Positions 18,660 to 27,362 of a DNA stretch of 64,000 bases are shown here, piece by piece. The translations under genes and the position numbers were made by a program. Under the pieces are notes generated by a model. The model had not been told where the DNA came from and did not search any database. It worked only from the letters and a program-made list of their open reading frames with translations. Source of the DNA: Cupriavidus necator N-1 (lineage in GTDB: Bacteria; Pseudomonadota; Gammaproteobacteria; Burkholderiales; Burkholderiaceae); assembly GCF_000219215.1 (NCBI RefSeq), contig NC_015723.1, forward strand, positions 1,488,001 to 1,552,000. The letters run 5' to 3'. Every line of letters begins with the position of its first letter. The first letter of the stretch is position 1.

Positions 18660-18995
18660 CCGAACTCTCCTTCTGCCAATTCAAATGTCAGTCAGCCCCT
18701 CAACGTCGGCAAGACGAGTGAGGGCGCGCCGCCAGGTGGCGACGGTTTATCCCTGCATGGAAGAAATCCCTCTGGACAGCTGGATTGCCGCCTCAGCAGA
18801 CAACCCAGCAGTCCGGATGGTCGGTGGGAAGGCGGTAGCCAGATGCGCACAATGACTGTGTTTACCGCCCATCACGCAGACTCGCCCGCTTCTTTGAGCT
18901 GGCTGATATATGGCCGGTCTCTATGCCGGCTCAGCCGTCGGTAATAGCATCCGACGTAGGCCCGGACCCCGACAGGTTCAACTCGTCCCGGCTCT
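18660..18995. other. Intergenic region between wzc and manC
   Basis: 336 bases separate the wza-wzb-wzc block from the manC-gmd-fcl block on the same strand, so a second promoter for the sugar-nucleotide and assembly genes is likely here. I see no clear terminator or gene. A GGCGGTAGC 9-mer (18831-18839) resembles the core of the ops element but lies on the wrong strand. Confidence 0.4.
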
Positions 18996-21260
18996 TCATT
19001 TGCCCTCGACTGTCAACGGCTTGGTCGCGGTATCCGCTGCATAGCCGTAGTACGCATACCGATACCGTCCATACTTCGATCCGTATCCGTAGCGATATGC
19101 ATTCGGATCCAGGCCATTGAACGCCACGCCATTCACATCGGCATTTGCCTGGCGTAGTTGCTTGGCGGATTCAGTCACTTCGCCGATGGTGGTTTTCTCG
19201 AACCGCGTCACCAGAAGCACCGTACCGCAGCGGGCGGCGAGGATCGCGGTATCAGAGACGGCAAGAACGGGCGGCGTATCGATGAGGACAAGGTCGTACT
19301 GGTGTTCCAACTCATTAAGAAGTTTCACCATGCGCGCGTTCAGCAACAGCTCAGCCGGATTCGGAGGCAAGCTTCCTGTACTGAGAAAGTCCAAGTTCTC
19401 AAGTACTTCGCGGTGTACCGCCTGGTCAACACTCGCGTTGCCGATCAGTACGTCCGCCAACCCGTTGTTACGGGGCTTCCCAAAATACTGGTTCAGGTGG
19501 CCCTTGCGCATGTCGGCATCGATCAGCAGCACGCGCATGCCGCCCGAGGCCATCACCGCGGCGAGGTTGGCCGAAATAAATGACTTGCCGACGCCCGGCG
19601 TGGGACCCGTGAGCAGCACGCGCTTGTTGTCCGCATCGAGCATGGCAAACTGCAGCGCCGTGCGCAGGCTGCGCAGACTTTCAATCGCTGGCTCATTGGG
19701 ATTACGTTCCGCAAGCACGAAGTTGCCGCGTTTGCGCTGGCGGATTTCTTCGGTGAGGAAAGCCTGGGTGGTCGATAAAGGCACGGTCGCGTAGACGCTC
19801 AGACCCGTATGCTGCTCAATGTCCTGGGAGTCGGTGATACCACCGAACAGCGCATTGCGCACGAAGGCCACTACGACACCAATCAGAACGCCCAGAATAG
19901 CAGCCAGCGCTATGACCAGGCCCTTCTTGGGCTTGACACGCTCCTCGGGAACCGGGGCATTGTCGAGCAGCCGTACGTTGCCGACCTTGCCCGCCTTGAC
20001 GAGCTTGAGCTGCTGCATATTGTTCAGCAATCCCACGTAGAGGTCGTTGTTGACTTGCACGTCGCGCATCAGCCGCAGGGTGTCCTGCTCCACATTGGGG
20101 AAGGCTCTCATGCGGGAAGCCATAGCGGCGACCTTCGAGCTTAATGCTGCAATCTGCTGGTCAAGGGCCTGCACGCCCGGGTGGGAGGCAGCAAAACGTG
20201 TCGATAGTTCGGTGCGCTTTTGCTTCAACTCGAGCAGCCTCGTTTCGGCCATCACGTTTTCCTGGAGGAACACCTTACCTTCCTCGCTCAGGTTGAAGGT
20301 ATTGCGCTTGTTGCGCATCTCGTTGTACTTCACCTCGGCCCGTTCCAGCTCGCCCTTGAGTTGTGGCAGGAGATCCCCCAGGAAGCCGAGCGACTTCTCA
20401 GCCTCGGCGGCTTTACGCTTGATGTTCTGAGCGACGTACTCTTCACCAATCTCGTTCAGAATGCTCGCCGTAACCTTTGGGTCGGTGCCATCTAGCGAAG
20501 CACCGATGATGCCGCTCTGCTTTCCCTTCTCAACGATCTTGAGTTGATCCTGGAGGTCTTCGACTGTCTGCAGGTGCGAGTTCCGCACCAGGTTGAACGT
20601 GATGCCCGCCTTTGCCTTCATGTCCTTTACCAGGAGCGTGAAGTCGCCCACGCTCTGTCGCGCAGTCAGTGGCTGGCCTACACGCCCTTCAAGGGGCGCG
20701 TCCAGGCTGGAATGCTCCACTTGGTAGCGGCCCTCCCCCAGCGCAGTCAGCTTGAATGTTTCGCCCTCAATGGATTCCGGGACATCAAACTGCTCGACAA
20801 TGATCGATTCCTTGGCCCAAGCGAAGCCACCGAACCCGAATAGTCCTGGCTCGGATAGACCCTTGGCGCGGCTAGCGATCTTGGCACCAACGAAAGGAAA
20901 ATAATTGGGCTTCGCCGAAATGTAGAGCCGCAGATTGTCGACCGCCTTGCTGACTACCATGCGGGAGCGGAGGATCTCGATCTCAGCCGTGGCCTGGGCC
21001 TTGACATCGAACAGACTGGAGACGTCACCCAGCAGGCTGTTGGCGCTATTCGGATTGTCCTCCACCTGCACCAGGATATCGGCCCGATAAACTGGCCGAG
21101 CCAGAAACGCATACGCCACCCCCAACGCCAGCACCACACCCGCAATGGATGCAATCAGCCAACGGCTGGCAAGCAGCACATCAAGGTACCGGACGAGGTC
21201 GAGCTCGTCCTCCGGAGGCGCAGCCACAACAACTGGAGGGGGAGTTTGGTTCATCTGCAT
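18996..21260 (-). CDS. wzc: Wzc-type polysaccharide co-polymerase and tyrosine autokinase
   Basis: 754 residues. It controls chain length and export by cycling through tyrosine phosphorylation. The N-terminal Wzz domain follows ELDLVRYLDVLLASRWLIA, a membrane helix; a periplasmic coiled-coil region spans roughly 200-420 and a second helix lies near residue 450. The BY-kinase domain has Walker A TGPTPGVGKSFISANLAAV near residue 560, Walker A' RVLLIDADMRKG, and Walker B LVLIDTPPVL. The tail (YRYGYGSKYGRYRYAYYGY) is a tyrosine cluster, the expected autophosphorylation site. It follows wzb by 11 bases. Confidence 0.96.
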   Translation of the reverse strand: MQMNQTPPPVVVAAPPEDELDLVRYLDVLLASRWLIASIAGVVLALGVAYAFLARPVYRADILVQVEDNPNSANSLLGDVSSLFDVKAQATAEIEILRSRMVVSKAVDNLRLYISAKPNYFPFVGAKIASRAKGLSEPGLFGFGGFAWAKESIIVEQFDVPESIEGETFKLTALGEGRYQVEHSSLDAPLEGRVGQPLTARQSVGDFTLLVKDMKAKAGITFNLVRNSHLQTVEDLQDQLKIVEKGKQSGIIGASLDGTDPKVTASILNEIGEEYVAQNIKRKAAEAEKSLGFLGDLLPQLKGELERAEVKYNEMRNKRNTFNLSEEGKVFLQENVMAETRLLELKQKRTELSTRFAASHPGVQALDQQIAALSSKVAAMASRMRAFPNVEQDTLRLMRDVQVNNDLYVGLLNNMQQLKLVKAGKVGNVRLLDNAPVPEERVKPKKGLVIALAAILGVLIGVVVAFVRNALFGGITDSQDIEQHTGLSVYATVPLSTTQAFLTEEIRQRKRGNFVLAERNPNEPAIESLRSLRTALQFAMLDADNKRVLLTGPTPGVGKSFISANLAAVMASGGMRVLLIDADMRKGHLNQYFGKPRNNGLADVLIGNASVDQAVHREVLENLDFLSTGSLPPNPAELLLNARMVKLLNELEHQYDLVLIDTPPVLAVSDTAILAARCGTVLLVTRFEKTTIGEVTESAKQLRQANADVNGVAFNGLDPNAYRYGYGSKYGRYRYAYYGYAADTATKPLTVEGK

Positions 21261-21271
21261 TGGTGAATCAG

Positions 21272-21709
21272 TTATCGAAGCGCCTGGATGCGCGGCACCC
21301 AGGCTTCCACGCCGCGTTGGATCAACCGCAGCACGTTTTCGAAGGCGGGACGTGCTTCACGATAGGGATCTGGCACGTCGAACCTGGCAAGCTCACCGAT
21401 GCGGAAGACCCGACCGGTGGTGGCCGGGTGCAAGTGCTGGATGTCTTGCCGCTGGGCGTTGTCCATCACGAGAATGAGGTCCGCACGCGTCGTCATGGCG
21501 CGGCTCAGTTGCTGGGCCCGATGACCGGTGATATCCAGGCCAATCTCGTGCATGACTGCGATGGCGTGCGCATCGGCCGGCTTGCCCGTGAGCGCACCGA
21601 GGCCAGCGGAGATGATGTTGGCATCCGGCAATGCCTCCTTGAGGAGCCCCTGCGCCATAGGACTCCTGCAAATATTGCCGATGCAGACCACGAGTACGGT
21701 CTTGATCAT
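21272..21709 (-). CDS. wzb: Low-molecular-weight protein-tyrosine phosphatase, Wzb type
   Basis: 145 residues, the usual length. The active-site P-loop CIGNICRS (Cys at residue 9) is complete, and the DP general-acid loop is seen in FDVPDPYREA. It dephosphorylates the Tyr-rich tail of the neighbouring Wzc, which is needed for polymer assembly. It overlaps wza by 4 bases (ATGA) and precedes wzc by 11 bases, the classic wza-wzb-wzc order. Confidence 0.96.
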   Translation of the reverse strand: MIKTVLVVCIGNICRSPMAQGLLKEALPDANIISAGLGALTGKPADAHAIAVMHEIGLDITGHRAQQLSRAMTTRADLILVMDNAQRQDIQHLHPATTGRVFRIGELARFDVPDPYREARPAFENVLRLIQRGVEAWVPRIQALR

Positions 21710-22845
21710 TTGACCGCGTTCGCCGTGGACGTGAAGAAATTCCCACTCGGCAGCAGTTGGTTGATCACACGGCTCCAGCGGACCACACCTGCGGCATCCA
21801 CGTAGACAACGTCCCTCGGCTTCAACTCGAACGACTCGGCCAGGGCAAAAGAGACAGGGGACTTGCCGTCGAGGTGGAACACCTCCGCTTCGCCATCGCT
21901 GCTCTTGCGGATAACGTAGAGTTCCTTGGCGTTGGCAGAGAGGGGGTTGACGCCGCCGGCTTCACCAATGGCCTCGCTGAGCGTCAGGCGGCCGTTGCGC
22001 GGCAGAACGGCAACAGGACGCACGACTTCGCCGGTCACGAATACCTTGCTGTCCTCGCGTTGTTCCACGCGAACGATGTCGCCGTTGCGCAGCAGGATTT
22101 GGGCGGGGTCGATGCCTCGCTGCAGAAGCGCAGGCAGATTGACGACGTAGGTCTTGCCCTCGCGCGAAACGCGGATGCGGCTGTTGTCGCCCGTCAGGAC
22201 GTTGATACCCCCGGCGCGGTTGAGCGCTTCGACCAGGGTCATTGGTACGTCGTCGACGTTCTGGGGGCCAGGCGTCTTGACTTCGCCGTCCATGTAGACG
22301 CGCTTGCTGCGGAAGGCGAGCACGCGTACCGTGACCTGCGGCATGTTGACGACAGGTTTGAGCTGGGTGCTCAACTGTCCGCGGATTTCGTCCGGCGTGC
22401 GGCCGAGAACCTTGAGCACACCGGCATAAGGAAACTGGATGGTGCCTGCGGGACTCACGACGTAGCCCGGCACGTTGGCCGCGCCGCTGTAGTTCGGGAT
22501 CTCGTATGCAGTACCAATCGAGTACGTTTGGGTGGGGAACACCAGTTCCGGGTGGTCCCACACAACGATCGAGAGAATGTCGCCCACGCCCACGGTATAG
22601 GGCCTCGGGTCTGCGAACAGCTCCTCCACCCCAGCGTTCGCTGGCTGTGTGGAGGCGTTCAGCGTGCGCACCAGCGCCGGCGTGATCCGGGTGATTTTGG
22701 GCACCGATTCCGGGTCCTCCGGATCGAGCGGTCGCTGCGGGTCGAAGCGCATCCCTGGTGCGAGTGCACAGGATGCCAGCAACGGAACGATCCCCAGGTA
22801 CATTACCGCCCTGCCAAACGTCAGCCTGCTTGAAAGCTTTAGCAC
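21706..22845 (-). CDS. wza: Wza-type outer-membrane polysaccharide export lipoprotein
   Basis: 379 residues from a GTG start; an ATG at 22803 is possible but would shorten the signal. A lipoprotein signal ends in the lipobox LLASC. The polysaccharide export domain follows (DPRPYTVGVGDILSIVVWDHPEL), then SLBB repeats (VYMDGEVKTPGPQNVDDVPM and VFVTGEVVRPVAVLPRNG). It forms the outer-membrane channel through which the EPS leaves. First gene of the minus-strand EPS arm, so the main promoter of that arm should lie in 22846-23378. Confidence 0.95.
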   Translation of the reverse strand: MLKLSSRLTFGRAVMYLGIVPLLASCALAPGMRFDPQRPLDPEDPESVPKITRITPALVRTLNASTQPANAGVEELFADPRPYTVGVGDILSIVVWDHPELVFPTQTYSIGTAYEIPNYSGAANVPGYVVSPAGTIQFPYAGVLKVLGRTPDEIRGQLSTQLKPVVNMPQVTVRVLAFRSKRVYMDGEVKTPGPQNVDDVPMTLVEALNRAGGINVLTGDNSRIRVSREGKTYVVNLPALLQRGIDPAQILLRNGDIVRVEQREDSKVFVTGEVVRPVAVLPRNGRLTLSEAIGEAGGVNPLSANAKELYVIRKSSDGEAEVFHLDGKSPVSFALAESFELKPRDVVYVDAAGVVRWSRVINQLLPSGNFFTSTANAVK

Positions 22846-23538
22846 GTCTCGATTATTCCCTTGTTACAAGAAGGCCCGCATTGTCCGCCGTCTCCTGAGC
22901 GGGCTGTGTTGCGGGGATTCCGCTTGTCCGACATGGCACACGCTGGTGCCTTTCCGCTTGTTTGCGCTGCCTGCGGATTTGAACCTGGCGGTGTTGGCTT
23001 CGTGTTGCTCGGCGCGGTGGCGCGCTCTTTTTGCACTGCGTCATTACGCGAATGACCGGCGAAGTGTATGGCTCCAGCGGCTACATCTTCAAGGCACAAA
23101 CGGCGTTTTTAGCGAGTTATCTATCCCCACGTAAGAGTGGACCCGCAAAAAGGAGGGATGTGCGCGAAGCGATATCGAGCCAGAATACGTGCCTCGTCGA
23201 GCGTGGGAAATTCCGTCATGCCGCTGCGCGTTTCGTCCCGGGCCAGCCAGCTTGCTGCTGTTCTTTCGGCCGTGTTACTGGCCTGCAAGATCGTCTGATC
23301 CGGCGCATCTTCCCCACCGGATTTCCGGACGCCTCTATACACCCTTCTTCCCGCAATTTGCCAAAGCACAAAAAAAGAAGGGTGTAGGCACAGGGAGTCC
23401 TACACCCTAACGGGTCAGGCAAGGGGTCAGGCTTGCCGGGGTTGATTATTGATGGGGGTCGGACCGGGTCTTACCCTGCTTTAGTGGGCCCCACGCTTAG
23501 GTGGGGAAAGTCATGAATTGGAGCATTGACGGTTGAAG
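22846..23538. other. Divergent intergenic region between wza and the MHS transporter gene
   Basis: About 690 bases with no credible gene. It must hold the wza promoter (reading left) and the transporter promoter (reading right). The hairpin at 23379-23408 lies in it and would separate the two. Downstream of that hairpin are two copies of GGGTCAGGC (about 23411 and 23425). No -10/-35 pair can be assigned with confidence. Confidence 0.4.
23379..23408 (-). terminator. Hairpin with T-run on the minus strand, stem AGGGTGTAGG
   Basis: Perfect 10-bp inverted repeat (AGGGTGTAGG / CCTACACCCT) with a 10-base loop. On the minus strand it is followed by TCTTTTTTT, so it looks like an intrinsic terminator for leftward transcription. 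No minus-strand gene lies immediately upstream of it, so it may block read-through towards the EPS promoter. The same stem sequence recurs at 24965-24999. Confidence 0.65.
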
Positions 23539-24819
23539 ATGGGGGAAGGAGACATTCAGAAAAGCGAAAGCGAACTCCGAAAGACTGTCGTCGCAACGTC
23601 TCTTGTCAGTGGACTGGAAACGTTTGACTTCACCGTGTTCGGATTCTTCGCGGCGATGATCGGAGACCAGTTCTTCCCGGCGGAAGATCCTCTGACTTCG
23701 TTGCTGTTGGCAGTGGGCACGTTTGGCGTTGGCTTTCTCATCCGGCCGCTTGGCGCGATGATGATCGGTGCCTACGCCGACCGTGTCGGGCGCCGCGCGG
23801 CGATGACGAGAACCATCGGCCTGATGACCGTCGGGACGGCGGCCATCGCCCTCTGCCCGCCGTTTGCAATGATCGGTGCGGCTGCGCCGCTCATCGTCAT
23901 CACCGGTCGGGCGCTGCAAGGTTTCGCCGTCGGCGGCGAAATCGGCGTTGCCTCGGCATACGTGATGGAATCCGGACCGGTGTCGAGTCGTGGCCGCGTG
24001 GTCAGCTGGCAGTCCGTGAGCCAGGGCGCCGCTGCGTTGCTGGGAGCATCCCTGGGCGCCCCTCTCACGAAGGTGATGTCGCCGGAGGATCTGGCTTCCT
24101 GGGGCTGGCGTGTTCCATTCCTGTTCGGACTTCTGATCGCGCCCGTCGGCATCTACGTTCGCCGCCAGCTTCGCGAGGCGGCGCTCGTCGACACAAAGGG
24201 CAGAGATGCCGCCACGCCGCTCGTCGATCTGTGGCGCGAGCATCGCAGCACCATGCTACTGGCGATCCTGATCAGGATGGGGTCAACGATCCCGGTCTAC
24301 GTCATCGTCTACTACATGCCAAGCTACCTGCATCGCGTGATGCACGTACCTGCCAGCACAGGATTCTTGGCAGCAACGTTGTCCGCGCTGCTGCTGACTG
24401 TCATCCCGCCGCTGTCCGGCCTGCTCATCGACCGCTTGCCCCGCCGCAAGCCGCTGGCCCTCTTCACGGCGGGATGCAAAGTGCTTCTGGTCTTCCCGGT
24501 CTTCCTGATGATTGTGCGTGCAGACGGCACGCTGCCAGTCCTGGTTGGCGTCGGGCTGATCAGCGCAATGGTGGCACTTGGCGCTGCCGTTGGCACCCTG
24601 CTTGTGCTCGAAGCATTTCCTGCACGGGTTCGCGCCAGCGGCGCCGCGATTTCTCATGCGCTGAACGTTGCGGTGTTTGGCGGCACCGCGCAGTTCATCG
24701 TGACGGGAATGATCAAGTTGACCGGCAACCCCATGTCGGCGGCCTGGTATATGGCAGCGACGTGCCTGCTGAGTTTCGGTGCGGTCGTGCTGATCAAGGA
24801 GCAGCGCCCACAAGCCTGA
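23539..24819 (+). CDS. MFS transporter, metabolite:H+ symporter (MHS) family
   Basis: 426 residues from the ATG at 23539 (an in-frame TTG two codons earlier is possible). Twelve membrane segments are expected. Family signatures: FDFTVFGFFAAMIGDQFFP in helix 1, the loop 2-3 motif GAYADRVGRRAAM, and RALQGFAVGGEIGVASAYV. These match the KgtP/ProP/CitH group that imports carboxylates or osmolytes with protons. The substrate cannot be told from sequence and no catabolic genes adjoin it. It stands alone between two related hairpins. Confidence 0.92.
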   Translation: MGEGDIQKSESELRKTVVATSLVSGLETFDFTVFGFFAAMIGDQFFPAEDPLTSLLLAVGTFGVGFLIRPLGAMMIGAYADRVGRRAAMTRTIGLMTVGTAAIALCPPFAMIGAAAPLIVITGRALQGFAVGGEIGVASAYVMESGPVSSRGRVVSWQSVSQGAAALLGASLGAPLTKVMSPEDLASWGWRVPFLFGLLIAPVGIYVRRQLREAALVDTKGRDAATPLVDLWREHRSTMLLAILIRMGSTIPVYVIVYYMPSYLHRVMHVPASTGFLAATLSALLLTVIPPLSGLLIDRLPRRKPLALFTAGCKVLLVFPVFLMIVRADGTLPVLVGVGLISAMVALGAAVGTLLVLEAFPARVRASGAAISHALNVAVFGGTAQFIVTGMIKLTGNPMSAAWYMAATCLLSFGAVVLIKEQRPQA

Positions 24820-24964
24820 ACCGCCCTATCAAGTCAGAATTCCCCGACGCTTCAGGCAGGCCGAGCACTTCCTTATGCTGCACTCGTACTTCCCATCGCT
24901 TGAGGGGTACCGCCGATGCTGCGATGCAGCACAATGCCAAGCGGCGACCCCGTTGCCAAACTTA

Positions 24965-24999
24965 AGGGTGTAGGCGCATCCCTGTGGCGCCTACACCCT
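24965..24999 (+). terminator. Intrinsic terminator downstream of the MHS transporter, stem AGGGTGTAGGCGC
   Basis: Perfect 13-bp stem (AGGGTGTAGGCGC / GCGCCTACACCCT) with a 9-base loop, followed on the plus strand by CTTTCTTT. It lies 145 bases beyond the transporter stop. The outer 10 bp of the stem are identical to the hairpin at 23379-23408, upstream of the same gene. Confidence 0.75.
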
Positions 25000-25071
25000 C
25001 TTTCTTTGCCCTCAGCCCAAACGAGCTGTACGTAGTCGTTCGCCACGGCAGGTTCCATGGCGGAACAGAAA

Positions 25072-25098
25072 GGCGGCAGGACAATGTGTCCTGCCGCC
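25072..25098 (-). terminator. Intrinsic terminator of the small minus-strand gene
   Basis: Perfect 12-bp GC-rich stem (GGCGGCAGGACA / TGTCCTGCCGCC) with a 3-base loop. On the minus strand it is followed by TTTCTGTT. It lies about 50 bases beyond the stop of the 33-codon frame at 25152-25253 and faces the right way to end its transcript. Confidence 0.7.
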
Positions 25099-25151
25099 GC
25101 TCAAGCGCGCGCCTCCCCCCCGGCCCAGGCGCGCGCCGCCATCCAACGTGC

Positions 25152-25253
25152 CTACTTGATGCAGGCGAGGTTGATGGCGAGGCCTCCCCAATCGGTGGCC
25201 TGGTTGTTGTTGACGTGCCTTGGGCCCGAACAGCTCATATGGATGCGTTTCAT
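25152..25253 (-). CDS. Probable small peptide gene (33 residues), function unknown
   Basis: The ATG at 25253 is preceded on the minus strand by AAAAGGGGGG, a good ribosome site about six bases away. The peptide begins MKRIHMSCSGPRHV and ends WGGLAINLACIK. It has two Cys (8 and 31), a run of three Asn and one Trp. No membrane segment or clear signal sequence is seen. A perfect intrinsic terminator lies about 50 bases downstream, so the frame has both a start signal and a matching end signal. The ORF is short enough to arise by chance; the case rests on the paired signals. I do not recognise the family, and no modification enzyme lies beside it. Confidence 0.5.
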   Translation of the reverse strand: MKRIHMSCSGPRHVNNNQATDWGGLAINLACIK

Positions 25254-26414
25254 GGGATGCCCCCCTTTTCCCGGCTCTTAGGCACGTAAATTCGATGGCT
25301 TTGGCGAGCGCCAACGATGAGGTCAATCTAGCTGGCGGAATTGGAATGGCAAATCAGCTCTATGGACGAGGGGCGCACGTCCCACCGCTGGCGCTCAGGA
25401 TAATGTCGGAGCGCACGGCATTAATCGCGTTGCGCTCTCTCCTCGGGACTTCTGGACTCTCGCAAAGCCTTGATGGACAAGGGATTGCCGACTATGGAGA
25501 GTAGTTTTTCGGAGGCTCCTACAGACACTGCGGGCAGCGGTATCCAGTGGCCTAAAAATGCTATCAATCCCCACTGGAGCGGGGTACGGCGCGCTAAACA
25601 GTTAATAAAAAAGTATTAGGTCAAATGACCTGAAGAATTTTCATAGCAAATGGAACGTCGTCGAGTACGCCGACTCACCGCGAATGTGCCACGCTTGCAC
25701 TGAACGCGGAGCGCACGAACTTCAGGCGCCCCCCCTTTCAATCCCCTCCATAGAGGGGATTGAAAGGGGATAAGCCCAGAAATATCGCAGCGCAGCAAAG
25801 CCACTTATGTCAGACCTTAAAAGATTGGAATTCCTATTTCCGGCAGGTTTGGTTAAATTGACCTCAATTGCAGGAATCGGGGATAAGAATGCGGCCGGGC
25901 TGGAATACCGCATGGTTGCGCGTTTCGAGAGATTTTGATTTTGCCTCCTTGGCGCGCTATCGATATGCGGGTAATGCTCAGGCGATACAAAAGTAGTATC
26001 GGTTTGCGTCAGTGACAACAATCACATAAGAACGGATATAGCCTGGACCCCACCAAAGGGCCGGCTGGCATTTTTTTATTCAGTCGACATTGCTTTTCGT
26101 CATCGAAAGCGACGTGGCTGCATTTTCTGGCAGCGCGGCATGCGGGTACTGGCCTGGCCCTGCGGTTACGCAGGTGCCAAGACATCGCCGGTATTAAGGA
26201 ACGACTAGCAATTACCGGTGACATGGCAGCGGGCGGGCCATTATACCGAGATCCCATCGGCACAAGGATGCCGCCCGCGAGGGCGCACTGATCCCGTTCG
26301 TACTCCGCCTGCAGAAAGAGTTTTTAAACGACCACAGTGGCACGCACGCCCCAGAGGCGGCGGCATGCTGCGGCATTGGATGTATGGGGGTCCCACCAGG
26401 CAGCAAGGGATAAT
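25254..26414. other. Gene-poor stretch with palindromes
   Basis: About 1.16 kb with no convincing gene. It is more AT-rich than its surroundings around 25600-26100. It contains the inverted repeat AGGTCA-AA-TGACCT (25618-25631), which has the form of a regulator half-site pair, and the 17-bp palindrome at 25732-25769. Short open frames on both strands lack ribosome sites or recognisable content. It must also hold the promoter of the copy 3 gene at 26415. Confidence 0.4.
25732..25769. repeat. Perfect 17-bp inverted repeat with 4-base loop
   Basis: Arms CCCCTTTCAATCCCCTC and its complement, loop CATA. It is far longer than expected by chance and has no T-run on either side, so it is not a standard terminator. 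It may be a copy of a dispersed REP/MITE-like palindrome. Both strands translated through it give similar short peptides, which is what such repeats produce in gene callers. Confidence 0.7.
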
Positions 26415-27362
26415 ATGCAGCATTCAGGGGTATTCACGCGTCAGGAACTGGATCGTTATTTTGCATCGTACGTGGGGATGGAAGGAGGCAACCCAAGAGC
26501 TCCCGTCTGGATATGCGACAGAAGCCCGCGCGCGTGGTTGGAGCCCCTTGTCGCGCCGCTGCAGCCGCGTGTGGCGCCGCCCGCCTGGGACGCCGAGTTC
26601 CGCCACCAGCAGCGGGAAAACATGGGCAAGTGGCTTGGCCATCAGTACATCGCCCGCATCATGGCCGCCGCGCGGGCTGAAGCACTGCGCGTTCGGCTCG
26701 CGGACAACGACTGGGAACAATACTACTGGCGCCATCTCTACGCGCCTGGGGGCGCCGAGTTCAGGCTCAGCCTGTTTCCCCTGCCCGCCCAACTCGATGG
26801 ACGAACGCCTTGGTCCAAAGCGTTCCGAGGCCAGCCTGAACTCGTCCCACAGACGCGCTACGAGGATCTGTGCCGGCATGGCGAACGCTTCCGGTTTCTC
26901 GCGAAGACCTGCGCCCGCTGGCGCCCGAAGGTGGTCGTTTGTCTGGGCCATCGCCATACCGACGAATACCTCGAAGCCTTCTCGCTAGGCGGGCTCGCCA
27001 GCGAAGAGCACGCAATCCAGCCGGCCGACCAAGTCAGGCGCTTGCGCATCTTCGCCGGGGACGGCACGACGTGGATCATCTGCCCAGCGCTCGGCGGCAG
27101 CGCAGGACTGATCTCGCAGGTCCAGCTCGATGCGTTTGGCAAGCTTCTAGGCACGCGCCTGGCAGCGAGCGACTTCAAACACTGCCTCGATCTCGATCCC
27201 GTCGACAACGCCCCGTGGGCGCAGTTGGAGGTCTTGCCCGATCCGTACCGGAGGAGCCAGCTTCCTGCCGACGCGGCTGGTCGCCATACGGAGGAAGGTG
27301 CTCGGCCAGTGTTTCCCAGCAGCGAACACGCTCAGGCGGGGATTCGTGAATCCTTCGCCTAG
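26415..27362 (+). CDS. Uncharacterised protein, copy 3 of the local family; possible uracil-DNA-glycosylase-like fold
   Basis: 315 residues from the ATG at 26415, preceded by AAGGGA at proper spacing; an upstream in-frame ATG at 26337 lacks this. It keeps all family blocks: VFTRQELDRYFASYVGMEGG, NPRAPVWICDRSP, FRLSLFPLP, KVVVCLGHRHTDEYLEAF and TTWIICPALGGSAGL. It is closer to copy 1 (108-908) than to copy 2. The C-terminal ~60 residues, after the shared domain, are unique and probably unstructured. It lies on the far side of the EPS locus from the other two copies. Function unknown. Confidence 0.85.
   Translation: MQHSGVFTRQELDRYFASYVGMEGGNPRAPVWICDRSPRAWLEPLVAPLQPRVAPPAWDAEFRHQQRENMGKWLGHQYIARIMAAARAEALRVRLADNDWEQYYWRHLYAPGGAEFRLSLFPLPAQLDGRTPWSKAFRGQPELVPQTRYEDLCRHGERFRFLAKTCARWRPKVVVCLGHRHTDEYLEAFSLGGLASEEHAIQPADQVRRLRIFAGDGTTWIICPALGGSAGLISQVQLDAFGKLLGTRLAASDFKHCLDLDPVDNAPWAQLEVLPDPYRRSQLPADAAGRHTEEGARPVFPSSEHAQAGIRESFA

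Noticed and set aside
18831..18839. GGCGGTAGC, an ops/JUMPstart-like 9-mer in the EPS locus
   Set aside because: It lies on the plus strand while the local genes are on the minus strand, and the rest of the ops consensus does not follow.
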